Part shown: positions 43,444 through 51,990 of the stretch, piece after piece
Layout of the letters: every line of letters starts with the position of its first letter
How positions within the stretch are numbered: the first letter of the stretch is position 1
Source: Anaerolineae bacterium
GTDB taxonomy: Bacteria; Chloroflexota; Anaerolineae; 4572-78; J111
Assembly (NCBI GenBank): GCA_023382535.1
Contig: JAHDWA010000004.1
Span: 203,542 to 267,541, forward strand
DNA length: 64,000 nt
Direction: 5' to 3'
Notes under the pieces: model-generated
Databases searched by the model: none
What the model saw: the letters and a program-made list of their open reading frames with translations, nothing else
What the model was told of the DNA's origin: nothing
Translations under genes and position numbers: made by a program

Positions 43444-44490
43444 TTAATCCAAACTTGCCAGATAGGCTAACAGGGCCTGTAGTTCCGGCCCGCTTAAGTT
43501 AGTCGGCGGCATCTTGTTGCCGGGCTTGATGCTATGAGGATCAACGATCCATCCTCCCAGGTTGCCGGGATTGTTTTCGATAATCCCGGCGGCCAGGGTG
43601 CGGCGGCTGGCCAGGTGGGTCAGGTCGGGGCCCAGCGTCCCGGTGGCATTGGTGCCCCGCACTGTGTGGCAGTAAACGCAGGCAGAGCCAAGAAAAATCT
43701 GCCGGCCCTGCTGAACCACCGGGTCGGCTGGCTCTGCAGCCGGTTGGGCCTGCTGCGCCAGCCAGGCAGCAAACTGCTCCTCCGGCTCGGCCACCACCAC
43801 AAAGGCCATCTTGGCATGTTGAATACCGCAGAATTCGGCGCACTCGCCGTAGTAGACCCCGGCTTCGTCGGCTTGCAGCCAGAAAGAATTGATCCGGTTG
43901 GGCAGGAGGTCCATTTTGCCGTGCAGTTCAGGCACCCAAAAGCTGTGAATCACATCGGTCGAAGTCAGCCTGAGTTCGACCGGCCGGCCGACCGGGATAT
44001 GGATCTCATTGGCGGTGGTAAAGGCCTGGTTGGGATAGTGGACTTCCCACCAAAACTGGTGGCCGACAACTTCAATGACAAGTTCAGCGGCGTTTGTTGG
44101 CGCGGCCAGGGCGGCCATGGTCCGAATGGTAAAAATATAGAGCGCAATCAGGATAATGATCGGGATGACGATGCCGCCCCAAACGACAAAGGCCCTATCC
44201 CGGCCTGGACTCACCTCCTGCTCTACCCCCTCGCGACGTGACCGGAAGAGGCCGTAGAGCAGCAGACCCATAACCACAACGAACACCGCAGCCGCCAGGC
44301 CAAACATAATCCAGCTCAGGTTGGCAATCTCAGCCGCCGCCGGGCCTCGTGGGGCCAAGGCCGAGGGAGCATTGGCGCAACCGCCGAGAAGCAGACTCAG
44401 GGTGATACTTCCGCCACTCAGGCTCCAACGGATGAGCCAGGAGCAAGACCCAGCGCGGGCAAGCGGACGATCAAGCGGTTTGTTTATCAC
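43444..44490 (-). CDS. ctaC: Cytochrome c oxidase subunit II fused to cytochrome c (caa3)
   Basis: The 348-residue protein has a signal with lipobox-like LLLGGC, two transmembrane segments, the CuA domain (DVIHSFWVPELHGKMDLLPN, then GECAEFCGIQHAKMAFVVV with the two bridging Cys, His and Met), and a C-terminal cytochrome c domain with CVYCHTVRGTNATGTLGPDL and an axial Met in KPGNKMPPTNLSG. This makes the enzyme a caa3-type oxidase able to take electrons through its own haem c. GTG start after AGGAG. It is the first gene of the minus-strand respiratory block. Confidence 0.93.
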   Translation of the reverse strand: MINKPLDRPLARAGSCSWLIRWSLSGGSITLSLLLGGCANAPSALAPRGPAAAEIANLSWIMFGLAAAVFVVVMGLLLYGLFRSRREGVEQEVSPGRDRAFVVWGGIVIPIIILIALYIFTIRTMAALAAPTNAAELVIEVVGHQFWWEVHYPNQAFTTANEIHIPVGRPVELRLTSTDVIHSFWVPELHGKMDLLPNRINSFWLQADEAGVYYGECAEFCGIQHAKMAFVVVAEPEEQFAAWLAQQAQPAAEPADPVVQQGRQIFLGSACVYCHTVRGTNATGTLGPDLTHLASRRTLAAGIIENNPGNLGGWIVDPHSIKPGNKMPPTNLSGPELQALLAYLASLD

Positions 44491-44845
44491 TTATTCTCCT
44501 TTCACTCCCAATGGCGAGACTTTCTTGAAGATTTTAACCTTCAGCCGGGACGTTTGAAGCCATGTAGCACTGTCTGCCGGTGAAATAAACCGACAATGAG
44601 GGGTCGTATCGGGCCAGGTTTTCTTGATAAAACTGCACGGGGAATATTAATATTATGATACCAGTTCCGCTCGTCCTACGTCTATATTCAAACGGGTAAC
44701 TTTAGAGAGGGAAAAGGGTTATTTTTCTGCTTATTATCTATCACCTACCTGGTAGCGGAGTTGATCAAGAATTTCCCACACGTTTTATTAAGACCTCACC
44801 TCATATCCATACCTGTTATTCAACTACCGGCTTTAGAAAAACAAA
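44491..44845. other. Intergenic region upstream of the oxidase operon
   Basis: AT-richer than its surroundings. It must hold the promoter of the long minus-strand respiratory operon; a CATAAT at 44652-44657 is the best -10 candidate but lacks a matching -35. No open frame with a ribosome binding site is visible. Confidence 0.35.
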
Positions 44846-44877
44846 ATGGCCTGGCTCATTTCAATGAGCCAGGCCAT
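44846..44877 (-). terminator. Strong rho-independent terminator after the Met-rich LysM gene
   Basis: A perfect 15-bp inverted repeat (ATGGCCTGGCTCATT / AATGAGCCAGGCCAT) with a 2-base nominal loop, followed on the minus strand by TTTTGTTTTTC. It isolates this gene from the oxidase operon downstream. Confidence 0.85.
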
Positions 44878-44921
44878 GGGCAAAAGGGTAACTCGACAAT
44901 TCGGCTAAATCCGCCCGATTT

Positions 44922-45716
44922 CTATTGAGTCGTCGCTGCCGTCTCGGAGAGCAGCTTTTGGGCATCTTCGGCATTAGGGATGCACAGCACCCAACCGGGT
45001 TCGATAATATCCGGGTTTTCGATCAGGGCATAGCTGCCGGCCATCATCGTTTCATCTGCGGTCATGGCCTGATCGGCCATCATCGCTTCGCCGGCCATGG
45101 CCTTATCGCCCAGCACTACTTCCGTCATCTGGCCATCGGCGCCCTTTGTCACCAGCTTGCCATCGGCCAGCATGACCTCCATCATCTGGCCATCGGCGCC
45201 TGCCAGCATCAGGTTGCCGTCAACCATGCTACCGTCGGCGGCCATCATTTGGCCATCTTCACCCGCCTTAACTTCCATCATCTGGCCGTCGGCCCCTTTG
45301 ACCATCAGTCCGCCGTTAGCCTCCAGCATCGCTTCCATCATTTGGCCGTCAGCGCCTTCAAACATCAGCTTGCCTTCGGCCATCATTGCTTCGCCGGCCA
45401 TGGCTTCCTTTTCGGCCATAGCCTGGTCGCCTTCGGCCATCATTGCCTCGCCGGCCATCATAGCGGCCTCGTAGTGGGCATTGGTCGCCTGGGCAATGGC
45501 CGGATAAGCCAATACATCGCCATAGAATTTCTCGGCAATTTTGCTGAGCCAGTCATCGGCCTGAACGGTGTAATCTTGTTGGCAGGATACGGCCGCCATC
45601 ATCGCTTCGCCGGCCATGGCCTCTTTATCATCCTGGGCCAGGACTGCCGTCGGCAAGGCTGCCAGCAAAATTAGCGTTGACAAGCCAAACACTTTGATTG
45701 TTACTTTTTTAGTCAC
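44922..45716 (-). CDS. Exported LysM-domain protein with methionine-rich repeat insertion
   Basis: After a signal peptide (FGLSTLILLAALPTAVLA) residues ~48-85 form the first half of a LysM domain, YTVQADDWLSKIAEKFYGDV and AYPAIAQATNAHY, and residues ~225-245 the second half, YALIENPDIIEPGWVLCIP. The two halves are normally ~10 residues apart; here ~140 residues lie between them, built from repeats of GEAMMA and GADGQMMEV type. I count 33 Met in 264 residues. A Met-rich exported protein could bind copper(I), act as an oxidant sink, or form a surface scaffold; none is proven. GTG start after AAGGAGG. A perfect 12-bp palindrome lies 48 bp upstream. Confidence 0.8.
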   Translation of the reverse strand: MTKKVTIKVFGLSTLILLAALPTAVLAQDDKEAMAGEAMMAAVSCQQDYTVQADDWLSKIAEKFYGDVLAYPAIAQATNAHYEAAMMAGEAMMAEGDQAMAEKEAMAGEAMMAEGKLMFEGADGQMMEAMLEANGGLMVKGADGQMMEVKAGEDGQMMAADGSMVDGNLMLAGADGQMMEVMLADGKLVTKGADGQMTEVVLGDKAMAGEAMMADQAMTADETMMAGSYALIENPDIIEPGWVLCIPNAEDAQKLLSETAATTQ

Positions 45717-46021
45717 TTCGAATCCTCCTTAAGCTAAATAAACAATTGAACGGTGGTTAAAGCTCGTGGCCACGAACTCTGGTTACCTTGCGAGTATGAA
45801 GGGTAAATCTTAAGTATCTCTTACGAATTTATTACATAGCCTGAGTTCGGAGAGGGATAAGCTGCTCCCGCTCACGGAGATCGAGCGGGGGCGGTGTTTT
45901 GGGGATTGTCAACCGCAGGGGTATGATAGACCGAAATTGGTACCGGGCCAGGCGGCTAAATGCGCCTTCGTGGGTCTGATTGCTCAGGGTAAATCAAACC
46001 AGATAGCCGGATACGGGGAGC
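45717..46021. other. Intergenic region between the LysM and baeRF genes
   Basis: No gene seen. It contains the palindrome listed separately and a hairpin CCCGCTC/GAGCGGG (45867-45889) that could end transcription of the baeRF gene. Confidence 0.4.
45764..45775. promoter_or_regulatory. Perfect 12-bp palindrome, candidate operator
   Basis: TCGTGGCCACGA lies 48 bp upstream of the Met-rich LysM gene start, where a dimeric repressor or activator could act. No cognate regulator is evident nearby. Confidence 0.3.
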
Positions 46022-47176
46022 TTAGTAGCGAAACAAAGCAGCAGCCCCTGTGCTAACCGGCATTTCTTCCGGTTCCAGGGCGTAAACAGTTCCTCCGTTT
46101 AAAAAGGTTTGGATGGCGGCTGTGTCTAACAAATCCTCGTCATCAGGTTCTGCTTTTTCATGCAAGTGGACAGCCCCGGTCATGGGGTCAAACTTACCCC
46201 ACCGCTGCTGCCCCACCCCCACAAACAGAGTCTCAACCCGGCCATAATAGGCTGCTGGCACAATCTCCTTTATCTCTTTGGAGGCGGCCGCGCCGGTGTT
46301 AATCGCCTGTTCAAAGCGGTCTCGCGCGGCCTGCTGGGCCTGCTGTAAAACAGGCCGGACAAGGGTCCAGGCCTGAGCCTGCAATTCTTCGGCGCTTAAC
46401 AGCTTGGGATTGCCCACAATGCCCGCTTCCATCAGGGGGGCGTAACTGTTGGCCTCCCGGTAAAGCGGAAACAGGTACTCAACCCCGGCCAGGACCAGGG
46501 GAGCTTGCTCGTTTTGCAGCAGCGGGTGCAAGCCTTTATCAATCTGCTGAAAATAGCGCAGCAGCCTCTCTTTTTTATCGTCCTCGCCGACGCCGTGGCC
46601 GTGAAACTGCGCCGCCCGCTCGCCGCGCATATCCGGCGTATTCGTCTGGAATTGTAGTTGCTTTTCGGGTTCATCGTACTTAAGCGCCTCGGCCAGACTC
46701 TGAGGCAAACCTTCTACCTCAACCTCACTCACCTGATATGGGGTTCCACGCAGCAGCTTGACTTCATTTTGGCTGAGCGCAAGAATGTAAAAATAGCCCT
46801 CATCTTTTAATAACGGCAGCACAGGCTTGAGGTAAAAGCGATTGTTCACAACGACCTGCTCCTCAAAGGGCAAGGGTAGGCGATAGGTTCGAAGCAGGTC
46901 AGGCGCGGCAAAAACAGCCAGGCCGTCACTTTGATACTGCCAGAAATCAGTATTGTCTAACAGAGCCTGGGCCGGTTCAAGGAACTGGTCAGCCTGGGGC
47001 GAGCGCAAACCCCTCTCAAGCAACTTCTGCCTGGCTTCCCCCAGCAAATTTTTAAGCCGGACAGGGTTTTGCTGCATCTCTCTGCCCACCCGCTGCGTCG
47101 GCATAAAAATAGAAACCATTGGGGTAGCCTGTTCCCCGGTCAAGGCTGCTAATTCTTCTTTGGTCAGCAAATCCAT
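46022..47176 (-). CDS. baeRF family (bacterial archaeo-eukaryotic release factor-like) protein
   Basis: The 384-residue protein starts with TKEELAALTGEQATPMVSIF and MPTQRVGREMQQNPVRLKNL, the usual opening of the baeRF3-type family, then FYILALSQNEVKLLRGTPYQ, PLVLAGVEYLFPLYREANSY and VETLFVGVGQQRWGKFD. The fold is shared with eukaryotic eRF1 middle and C-terminal domains; roles in ribosome rescue or in nucleotide-linked stress have been proposed but not shown. The HPF-like gene lies 38 bp upstream on the same strand, which supports a ribosome-linked function. AAGGAGG precedes the ATG. Confidence 0.85.
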   Translation of the reverse strand: MDLLTKEELAALTGEQATPMVSIFMPTQRVGREMQQNPVRLKNLLGEARQKLLERGLRSPQADQFLEPAQALLDNTDFWQYQSDGLAVFAAPDLLRTYRLPLPFEEQVVVNNRFYLKPVLPLLKDEGYFYILALSQNEVKLLRGTPYQVSEVEVEGLPQSLAEALKYDEPEKQLQFQTNTPDMRGERAAQFHGHGVGEDDKKERLLRYFQQIDKGLHPLLQNEQAPLVLAGVEYLFPLYREANSYAPLMEAGIVGNPKLLSAEELQAQAWTLVRPVLQQAQQAARDRFEQAINTGAAASKEIKEIVPAAYYGRVETLFVGVGQQRWGKFDPMTGAVHLHEKAEPDDEDLLDTAAIQTFLNGGTVYALEPEEMPVSTGAAALFRY

Positions 47177-47214
47177 AAGGCCTCCTTAAAAATCAACAAT
47201 CTGCCCGGCTGTTG

Positions 47215-47760
47215 TTATGACCGGGGCTCATCTGCTTCCTGGATGAAGGCGAGAATCTGATCGGCGGCATAATAAGCCGCTTCCTGATCCAATCCCTTGC
47301 TGGTCATTAACTCAGCGGCTAACGTGGCTCGATCCCAATCGAGCAGAGCGGCCGGATTGAGTTGGTCGGCATAGCTGGCAAAGAGTTCACGGGGGGTCAA
47401 CTCGCGGATACTTCTCTCCTGGACAACCTTGTCCCGTCGCTCCCACTGCTTATCCAGTTTCTCCCGGCGCTGACGCACCTGCCGCTCAATCGCCTCAAGC
47501 ACCTCTTTTAACGTGCCCTCCAGCGACTCACCTTGTTCTTCAGCCGCAATGTTCTCAGGCCGGATGTAGACTACAATCCGCGCCCGGTAGCAGTGAGGGG
47601 TTTGATCGCGGCTCAGTTCCTCGACCGCAGCCGCAGCCCCGACCATATCGGTGTGGTCCTCAGCCAGTTCGCGCAGCCGGCTTTCAGTTTCGGCCATCAA
47701 TTCAGCCGCCAGATAGGGTACCTGGCTGTGAAACTCGAAATGAAAATCTGTTCTGCTCAC
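47215..47760 (-). CDS. HPF/RaiA-like (S30EA-type) protein, 181 aa
   Basis: The N-terminal half follows the beta-alpha-beta-beta-beta-alpha plan of ribosome hibernation factors: FHFEFHSQVPYLAAELMAET, HCYRARIVVYIRPENIAAEE and LEGTLKEVLEAIERQVRQRR EKLDKQW in the last helix. The C-terminal half (ELTPRELFASYADQLNPAAL onward) is helical and not the usual long-HPF dimerisation domain. Binding to the ribosome decoding centre is inferred from the fold only. GTG start after AGGAG. First gene of a probable two-gene operon with the baeRF protein. Confidence 0.68.
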   Translation of the reverse strand: MSRTDFHFEFHSQVPYLAAELMAETESRLRELAEDHTDMVGAAAAVEELSRDQTPHCYRARIVVYIRPENIAAEEQGESLEGTLKEVLEAIERQVRQRREKLDKQWERRDKVVQERSIRELTPRELFASYADQLNPAALLDWDRATLAAELMTSKGLDQEAAYYAADQILAFIQEADEPRS

Positions 47761-48307
47761 TGTTTACTCCTTCACCTCTCTCGCTATTTCCTTTGACTCA
47801 TTTAAAGTATATCACTTTCAACCTTGGTTGGCCCATACCAAGATAGGTAGTTTTTAATCACAAAAGAAGTATTTTTGCAGCCGCTTTTTGAATAATGCGG
47901 TTGAGCTATGCGGACGACGCTCATGGTTCTATTGGGGGGTAGCTGAAGTCACCCATCTGATTCTTATCTGTTGGCGGGTCGAAAAACTTACAGCCTCAAT
48001 GGCCGAGGGAACGGTATGGCTGTAATGGCTGCCAAATCCTAACCTTTTTGTTACTGCTCGAACCTGCCGTTTACAGTGGTCGGTTTTGGCACTTTGGGGT
48101 AAAATTGCTGAGGTCTGCGGGGCGGCGTGTGACCTGGAGATGCTGGACGGCTGTCTCGCGGTGTAGGGCGGCTCAATCTGATTATCCTGTGAGAATATAT
48201 TTAAGAGTAGTGGTTAGATTGTAAGTGATGGTTGCGCAATCCAAAGCTGAGCTTTGGGACGCCACCACTTTCTTTGCAAACACAACTCATTTAAGAGGGG
48301 GTGCCTC
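47761..48307. other. Intergenic region without recognised gene
   Basis: 547 bases between divergent genes. The right half contains an open stretch on the plus strand (about 48043-48165, ending at TAG) without a start or ribosome binding site, which might be a decayed gene end. No repeat or RNA fold was convincing. Confidence 0.4.
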
Positions 48308-48889
48308 ATGCCTGGACACAAAGCCAACGCGTCCAATTTTATCAACCTGCAATGCCCCACCTGTGGCGCTGGCCTGCAGGTGGCCGGAGAAAAGAACCAG
48401 TTCGCCTGTGACCACTGCGGCAACAGGTACCTGCTTGATCGCAAACTTGAAGACCTCGACGTGGCGGAACGGGAGCATCTCGAGCCGAGCGTTACCTACA
48501 CCCACCAAATCAACCAATGGCTGCGGGTGGCCGAGTATGAAGTCTTCCTGCACAACGTTGCGGTGGAAACCGTCAAAACGGAGCAGGTGCTGTATATTGA
48601 CGTTGCCTATCGTAACGGGTCAGCCACGGCTCTCAAATGCCGTCACGATCAATGGGTCGTGTTTGATAAGGAGGGATACACGTACGAGCCGGTGAAAGAT
48701 TATAACTTTCCAGAGCTGTACGAAGGCAGTGCCAAACGGTATTTGGGAATGACGCGCATCATTACGCCTGGCATGCGCCTGAGAGGCTGGCTTGGGTTCC
48801 TGATTCCCCCCTCAACTACCCTTGAATACCTGCAATTTTCGGGGGGCACACCCACTAAAACGGTTGAATTCGAACTTCGATTAAAGTAG
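48308..48889 (+). CDS. Zinc-ribbon protein with DUF4352-like domain, 193 aa
   Basis: Residues ~14-42 carry a zinc ribbon (NLQCPTCGAGLQVAGEKNQF then ACDHCGNRYLLD; four Cys in two CxxC knuckles). The rest is beta-rich (VAVETVKTEQVLYIDVAYRN, ITPGMRLRGWLGFLIPPSTT), similar to DUF4352 immunoglobulin-like domains that often follow such ribbons. No signal peptide. The ATG is chosen because AGAGGGGG lies upstream; a longer frame has no such site. Function unknown; a protein-protein or nucleic-acid adaptor is possible. Confidence 0.7.
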   Translation: MPGHKANASNFINLQCPTCGAGLQVAGEKNQFACDHCGNRYLLDRKLEDLDVAEREHLEPSVTYTHQINQWLRVAEYEVFLHNVAVETVKTEQVLYIDVAYRNGSATALKCRHDQWVVFDKEGYTYEPVKDYNFPELYEGSAKRYLGMTRIITPGMRLRGWLGFLIPPSTTLEYLQFSGGTPTKTVEFELRLK

Positions 48890-48933
48890 AGCCAAGATCG
48901 GTGTAGGTACGCAGGGAGAGTATTTTCTCAAAC

Positions 48934-48950
48934 GGCGGCCTGCAGCCGCC
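48934..48950. repeat. Hairpin before the M24 peptidase gene
   Basis: GGCGGC / GCCGCC arms with a 5-base loop, ending 8 bp before the AAGGAG of the peptidase. It could attenuate read-through from the zinc-ribbon gene. Confidence 0.35.
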
Positions 48951-48969
48951 GGTCCATAAGGAGATGATG

Positions 48970-50058
48970 ATGGCTGAAGGTAAAAACCGGTTGTTCCAGT
49001 TACAAACAATGATGCAGGCGGCCAACATTGACCTGGTTGCCATTGGTCCTACGGCCAATATGCGCTACCTGTTGGGCTACGTGCCTCACCCCGACGAGCG
49101 CCTGTGCCTGCTGCTGATTTCTTCAGAACGGGTGAAGCTGGTCGTCCCCACCTTAAACGCGGGGGATGTAGCCGCTCACACCGATCTCCCTCTGGAGCAG
49201 TGGCCGGATGCAGAAGGGCCGTTCCAGGCTCTCCGGCGAGCCGTGTCGGGTCTCCCTATCAAACGGCTGGCCATTGATGGGACCATGCGGGCCGATTTTT
49301 TGTTACCCCTGTTGGCCGCTACGAACCAACCGGAAGCGATCACCGTGGAGGGACTGCTGGCCCCGCTGCGGGCGCGCAAATCGGCAGAGGAAATCGAGGC
49401 CCTGGCCCTGGCTGCAGCGCAGGCCGGACGGGCCATGCAGGCGGCGATGGAGGCCTGCCGGCCCGGTGTAACCGAGGCCGAGGTGGCCTGGATTGTGGAA
49501 GAAACCTTTCGTAAAGATGGCGCTGAAGCGGTCACTTTTTCCCTGGTTGCCTCCGGCCCCCATGGGGCTTTTCCGCACCATCACAGCGGGCCGCGCCGGC
49601 TGCAAGGGGGAGATGCCGTTATCATTGATATTGGGGCCACCTTAAACGGCTACCAATCAGATATTACTCGCATGGTCTTCATCGGTGAGCCGCCGGCCGA
49701 TTTTTTAAGGGCGTACGAGGCGGTTTTGGCGGCGAATGAACGCGGTCGAGCGGCGGTCAGGCCGGGGATTATGGCCCAAGAAGTGGACCGGGCCACGCGC
49801 AGCACCCTGGAGGCGGCCGGTTATGGAGACTACTTCATTCATCGCACCGGACATGGCCTGGGCCTGGAGATTCACGAAGCGCCTTACATTATGGCCGGCA
49901 GTGAGTTAACCTTAGAAGTGGGTATGGTCTTCAGCGTGGAACCGGGCATTTACCTGCCGGGGCAGTTTGGTATCCGTATTGAAGATATTGTGGCCGTCAC
50001 CGAAACGGGCGCCCGCACCCTGACCGGCTTTGACCGCCAGTTGGTGATAAAAAAGTAA
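48970..50058 (+). CDS. M24-family Xaa-Pro peptidase
   Basis: The 362-residue enzyme has an N-terminal creatinase-like domain and a C-terminal pita-bread domain with the five metal ligands: Asp in VIIDIGATLNGYQSD and ITRMVF, His in HRTGHGLGLEIHEAP, Glu in VFSVEPGIYLPGQFG and RIEDIVAVTE. This is the PepQ/PepP arrangement, cleaving dipeptides or peptides before proline. Three ATG codons run in tandem; I chose the third, six bases after AAGGAG. The first would give two more residues. Confidence 0.92.
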   Translation: MAEGKNRLFQLQTMMQAANIDLVAIGPTANMRYLLGYVPHPDERLCLLLISSERVKLVVPTLNAGDVAAHTDLPLEQWPDAEGPFQALRRAVSGLPIKRLAIDGTMRADFLLPLLAATNQPEAITVEGLLAPLRARKSAEEIEALALAAAQAGRAMQAAMEACRPGVTEAEVAWIVEETFRKDGAEAVTFSLVASGPHGAFPHHHSGPRRLQGGDAVIIDIGATLNGYQSDITRMVFIGEPPADFLRAYEAVLAANERGRAAVRPGIMAQEVDRATRSTLEAAGYGDYFIHRTGHGLGLEIHEAPYIMAGSELTLEVGMVFSVEPGIYLPGQFGIRIEDIVAVTETGARTLTGFDRQLVIKK

Positions 50059-50075
50059 GTGCCGCAGAGAGCGGG

Positions 50076-50103
50076 CTGGTGAAACTAACGGTTATCTTAT
50101 AAT
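50076..50103 (+). promoter_or_regulatory. Promoter giving a possibly leaderless acyl-CoA synthetase mRNA
   Basis: A perfect TATAAT (50098-50103) ends 8 bases before the ATG at 50112, so the expected transcription start falls at or within two bases of the start codon. The -35 (CTGGTG, 50076-50081) is weak. There is no Shine-Dalgarno sequence between them, as expected of a leaderless mRNA. Confidence 0.5.
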
Positions 50104-50111
50104 TTCCAATC

Positions 50112-51743
50112 ATGCTGCCTAAAGCTAAAAGCTATACCGAGTTGGTTGACCAATTTTGCTGGGAAGTTCCCCCATCATACAACATTGGCGTTGATGTCTG
50201 CGATAAGTGGGCCGATAGCCAGCCAGGTCGTCTCGCTCTGATCCATAAGACCCGGAAGGGTGAGGTGGCAACGTTTACCTTTGCCGATCTCAAGCGGCTG
50301 TCTAACCAGGTGGCCAATCTCCTCATAACTCATGGCCTTCAAGCGGGTGACCGGGTAGGCGTGCTCCTGCCGCAAGCGCCGGAGACAGGTTACGTTCACG
50401 TGGCCATCTACAAGGTGGGAGCGATTGCCGTGCCGCTGTTCACCCTATTTGGGGTAGATGCCCTGGCTTATCGGTTAGGCGACTGCTCGGCTAAGGCGGT
50501 TATTACCGATGCCACCGGGGTAGAAAAGCTGGATCAGATCCGGGAAGAGCTGCCGGATCTCAAACTGGTCTTCAACATAGACGGCTCCCATCCTGGCTGT
50601 CTTGACTTCCACGCCGAACGCGCGAAACAGGGTGAGACCTTTCAACCGCTTGACACCCATGCCAATGATCCAGCACTGATCATTTACACCTCGGGCACGA
50701 CCGGACAGCCTAAAGGGGCTTTGCACGCGCACCGGATGCTGTTGGGGCACTTACCTGGCGTCGAGATGTCCCACAACTTTTTCCCTCAAGCCGGCGACCG
50801 GCTCTGGACTCCTGCCGATTGGGCCTGGATCGGTGGTCTGTATGACGTCTTGATGCCGGCCTGGCATCACGGTGTGGCTGTCGTTTCGCATCGCTTTGAG
50901 AAATTTGACCCTGAAGCGGCTTTTCAATTGATGGCCGACTACGAGGTACGCAACGTCTTCCTCCCCCCCACTGCCCTCAAGATGATGCGTACGGTCAAGG
51001 ATCCCGAAAAACGGTGGCGCTATCAGCTACGGACTATCGCCAGCGGGGGCGAAACCCTGGGGACAGAACTGCTGGAGTGGGGACGAGAAACTTTTGGGCT
51101 AACGATCAACGAGTTTTATGGACAGACCGAGTGTAATATGATCGTCTCTTCTTGCAGCGCGATCATGGCTTCTAAGCCCGGCATCATGGGCCGGCCGGTG
51201 CCGGGTCATGAGCTGGCCATTATTGACCATGCGGGACGGATCTTACCCCCTGGCGAGTCAGGGCAAATTGCCGTGAAACGCCCTGATCCGGTGATGTTTT
51301 TGGAATATTGGCGTAATCCAAAAGCCACCGCCGACAAATTCATTGGAGAGTGGCTGATGACCGGGGACATGGGGGTGCTGGATGAGGCAGGCTACATCCG
51401 CTTTGTCGGTCGCAACGATGATCTGATTAACAGCGCCGGCTACCGGATAGGTCCAGGGGAGATTGAGGATTGTCTGTTGGGCCACCCGGCGATTAAGATG
51501 GCTGCCGTGATTGGAGTGCCGGATGAAATGCGCCATGAAGTTGTCAAGGCCTACCTTGTTTTGGATGAGCAGATAGCTCCGAGCGAGACGCTGCGGCAGG
51601 AGATCCGGCAGTATGTCAAAGTCCGGCTCGCCGCCCACGAATATCCCCGTCAAATTGCCTTTGTAGACTCGTTGCCCTTGACTACGACCGGCAAGGTGAT
51701 GCGCCGGAAACTGCGCGAGTGGCATAACCAGGGCATAGCCTGA
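50112..51743 (+). CDS. AMP-forming acyl-CoA synthetase (medium-chain/acetyl-CoA-synthetase-like)
   Basis: The 543-residue enzyme has the adenylation core motifs: ALIIYTSGTTGQPKGALHAH (P-loop), INEFYGQTECNMIVSSCSAI, GEWLMTGDMGVLDEAGYIRF and VGRNDDLINSAGYRIGPGEI, and the terminal catalytic Lys in LTTTGKVMRRKLRE. The overall pattern fits medium-chain or short-chain acyl-CoA ligases of the Acs-like group. It stands alone, with a probable own promoter overlapping the start. Substrate chain length cannot be set by eye. Confidence 0.9.
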   Translation: MLPKAKSYTELVDQFCWEVPPSYNIGVDVCDKWADSQPGRLALIHKTRKGEVATFTFADLKRLSNQVANLLITHGLQAGDRVGVLLPQAPETGYVHVAIYKVGAIAVPLFTLFGVDALAYRLGDCSAKAVITDATGVEKLDQIREELPDLKLVFNIDGSHPGCLDFHAERAKQGETFQPLDTHANDPALIIYTSGTTGQPKGALHAHRMLLGHLPGVEMSHNFFPQAGDRLWTPADWAWIGGLYDVLMPAWHHGVAVVSHRFEKFDPEAAFQLMADYEVRNVFLPPTALKMMRTVKDPEKRWRYQLRTIASGGETLGTELLEWGRETFGLTINEFYGQTECNMIVSSCSAIMASKPGIMGRPVPGHELAIIDHAGRILPPGESGQIAVKRPDPVMFLEYWRNPKATADKFIGEWLMTGDMGVLDEAGYIRFVGRNDDLINSAGYRIGPGEIEDCLLGHPAIKMAAVIGVPDEMRHEVVKAYLVLDEQIAPSETLRQEIRQYVKVRLAAHEYPRQIAFVDSLPLTTTGKVMRRKLREWHNQGIA

Positions 51744-51973
51744 TCTACCAGTTATGCTTCAGATGCCAGGCTGTGCTCACTTTGCTGGCCCGGATGAAGG
51801 TCGCCCTCCGGCCGCGTCCGGAAGTTTCAACGAGTCAGCTCCTGTATATTCATCGTCGAATTCCCAAATAGGCATAGCCAGGGTAAAATATAATCCCCAA
51901 ATGAGCAAAAAGTGAGTATTTCTTGGTCTGGAAGTCAATTAAGAGTTAGGCTATAGTAGATACTCTCAACAAA

Positions 51974-51990
51974 TGTACTTCATAAGTACA
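51974..51990. promoter_or_regulatory. Inverted repeat next to the AhpD-like gene's ribosome binding site
   Basis: TGTACTT-CAT-AAGTACA is a perfect 7-bp inverted repeat one base before AAGGAG. A candidate promoter, TGGAAG-17-TATAGT (51929-51957), lies upstream. It could be a repressor site or an RNA hairpin that limits translation. Confidence 0.45.

Noticed and set aside
45030..45470. Tandem repeats resembling a CRISPR or minisatellite array
   Set aside because: Repeat units are unequal, read in one frame and encode GEAMMA/ADGQMME protein repeats; there are no constant-length spacers.
44925..45674. A 249-codon plus-strand open frame opposite the Met-rich LysM gene, giving a His-rich protein
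   Set aside because: The frame mirrors the repeated Met/Ala codons of the real gene (CAT opposite ATG), has no ribosome binding site, and no fold can be recognised.
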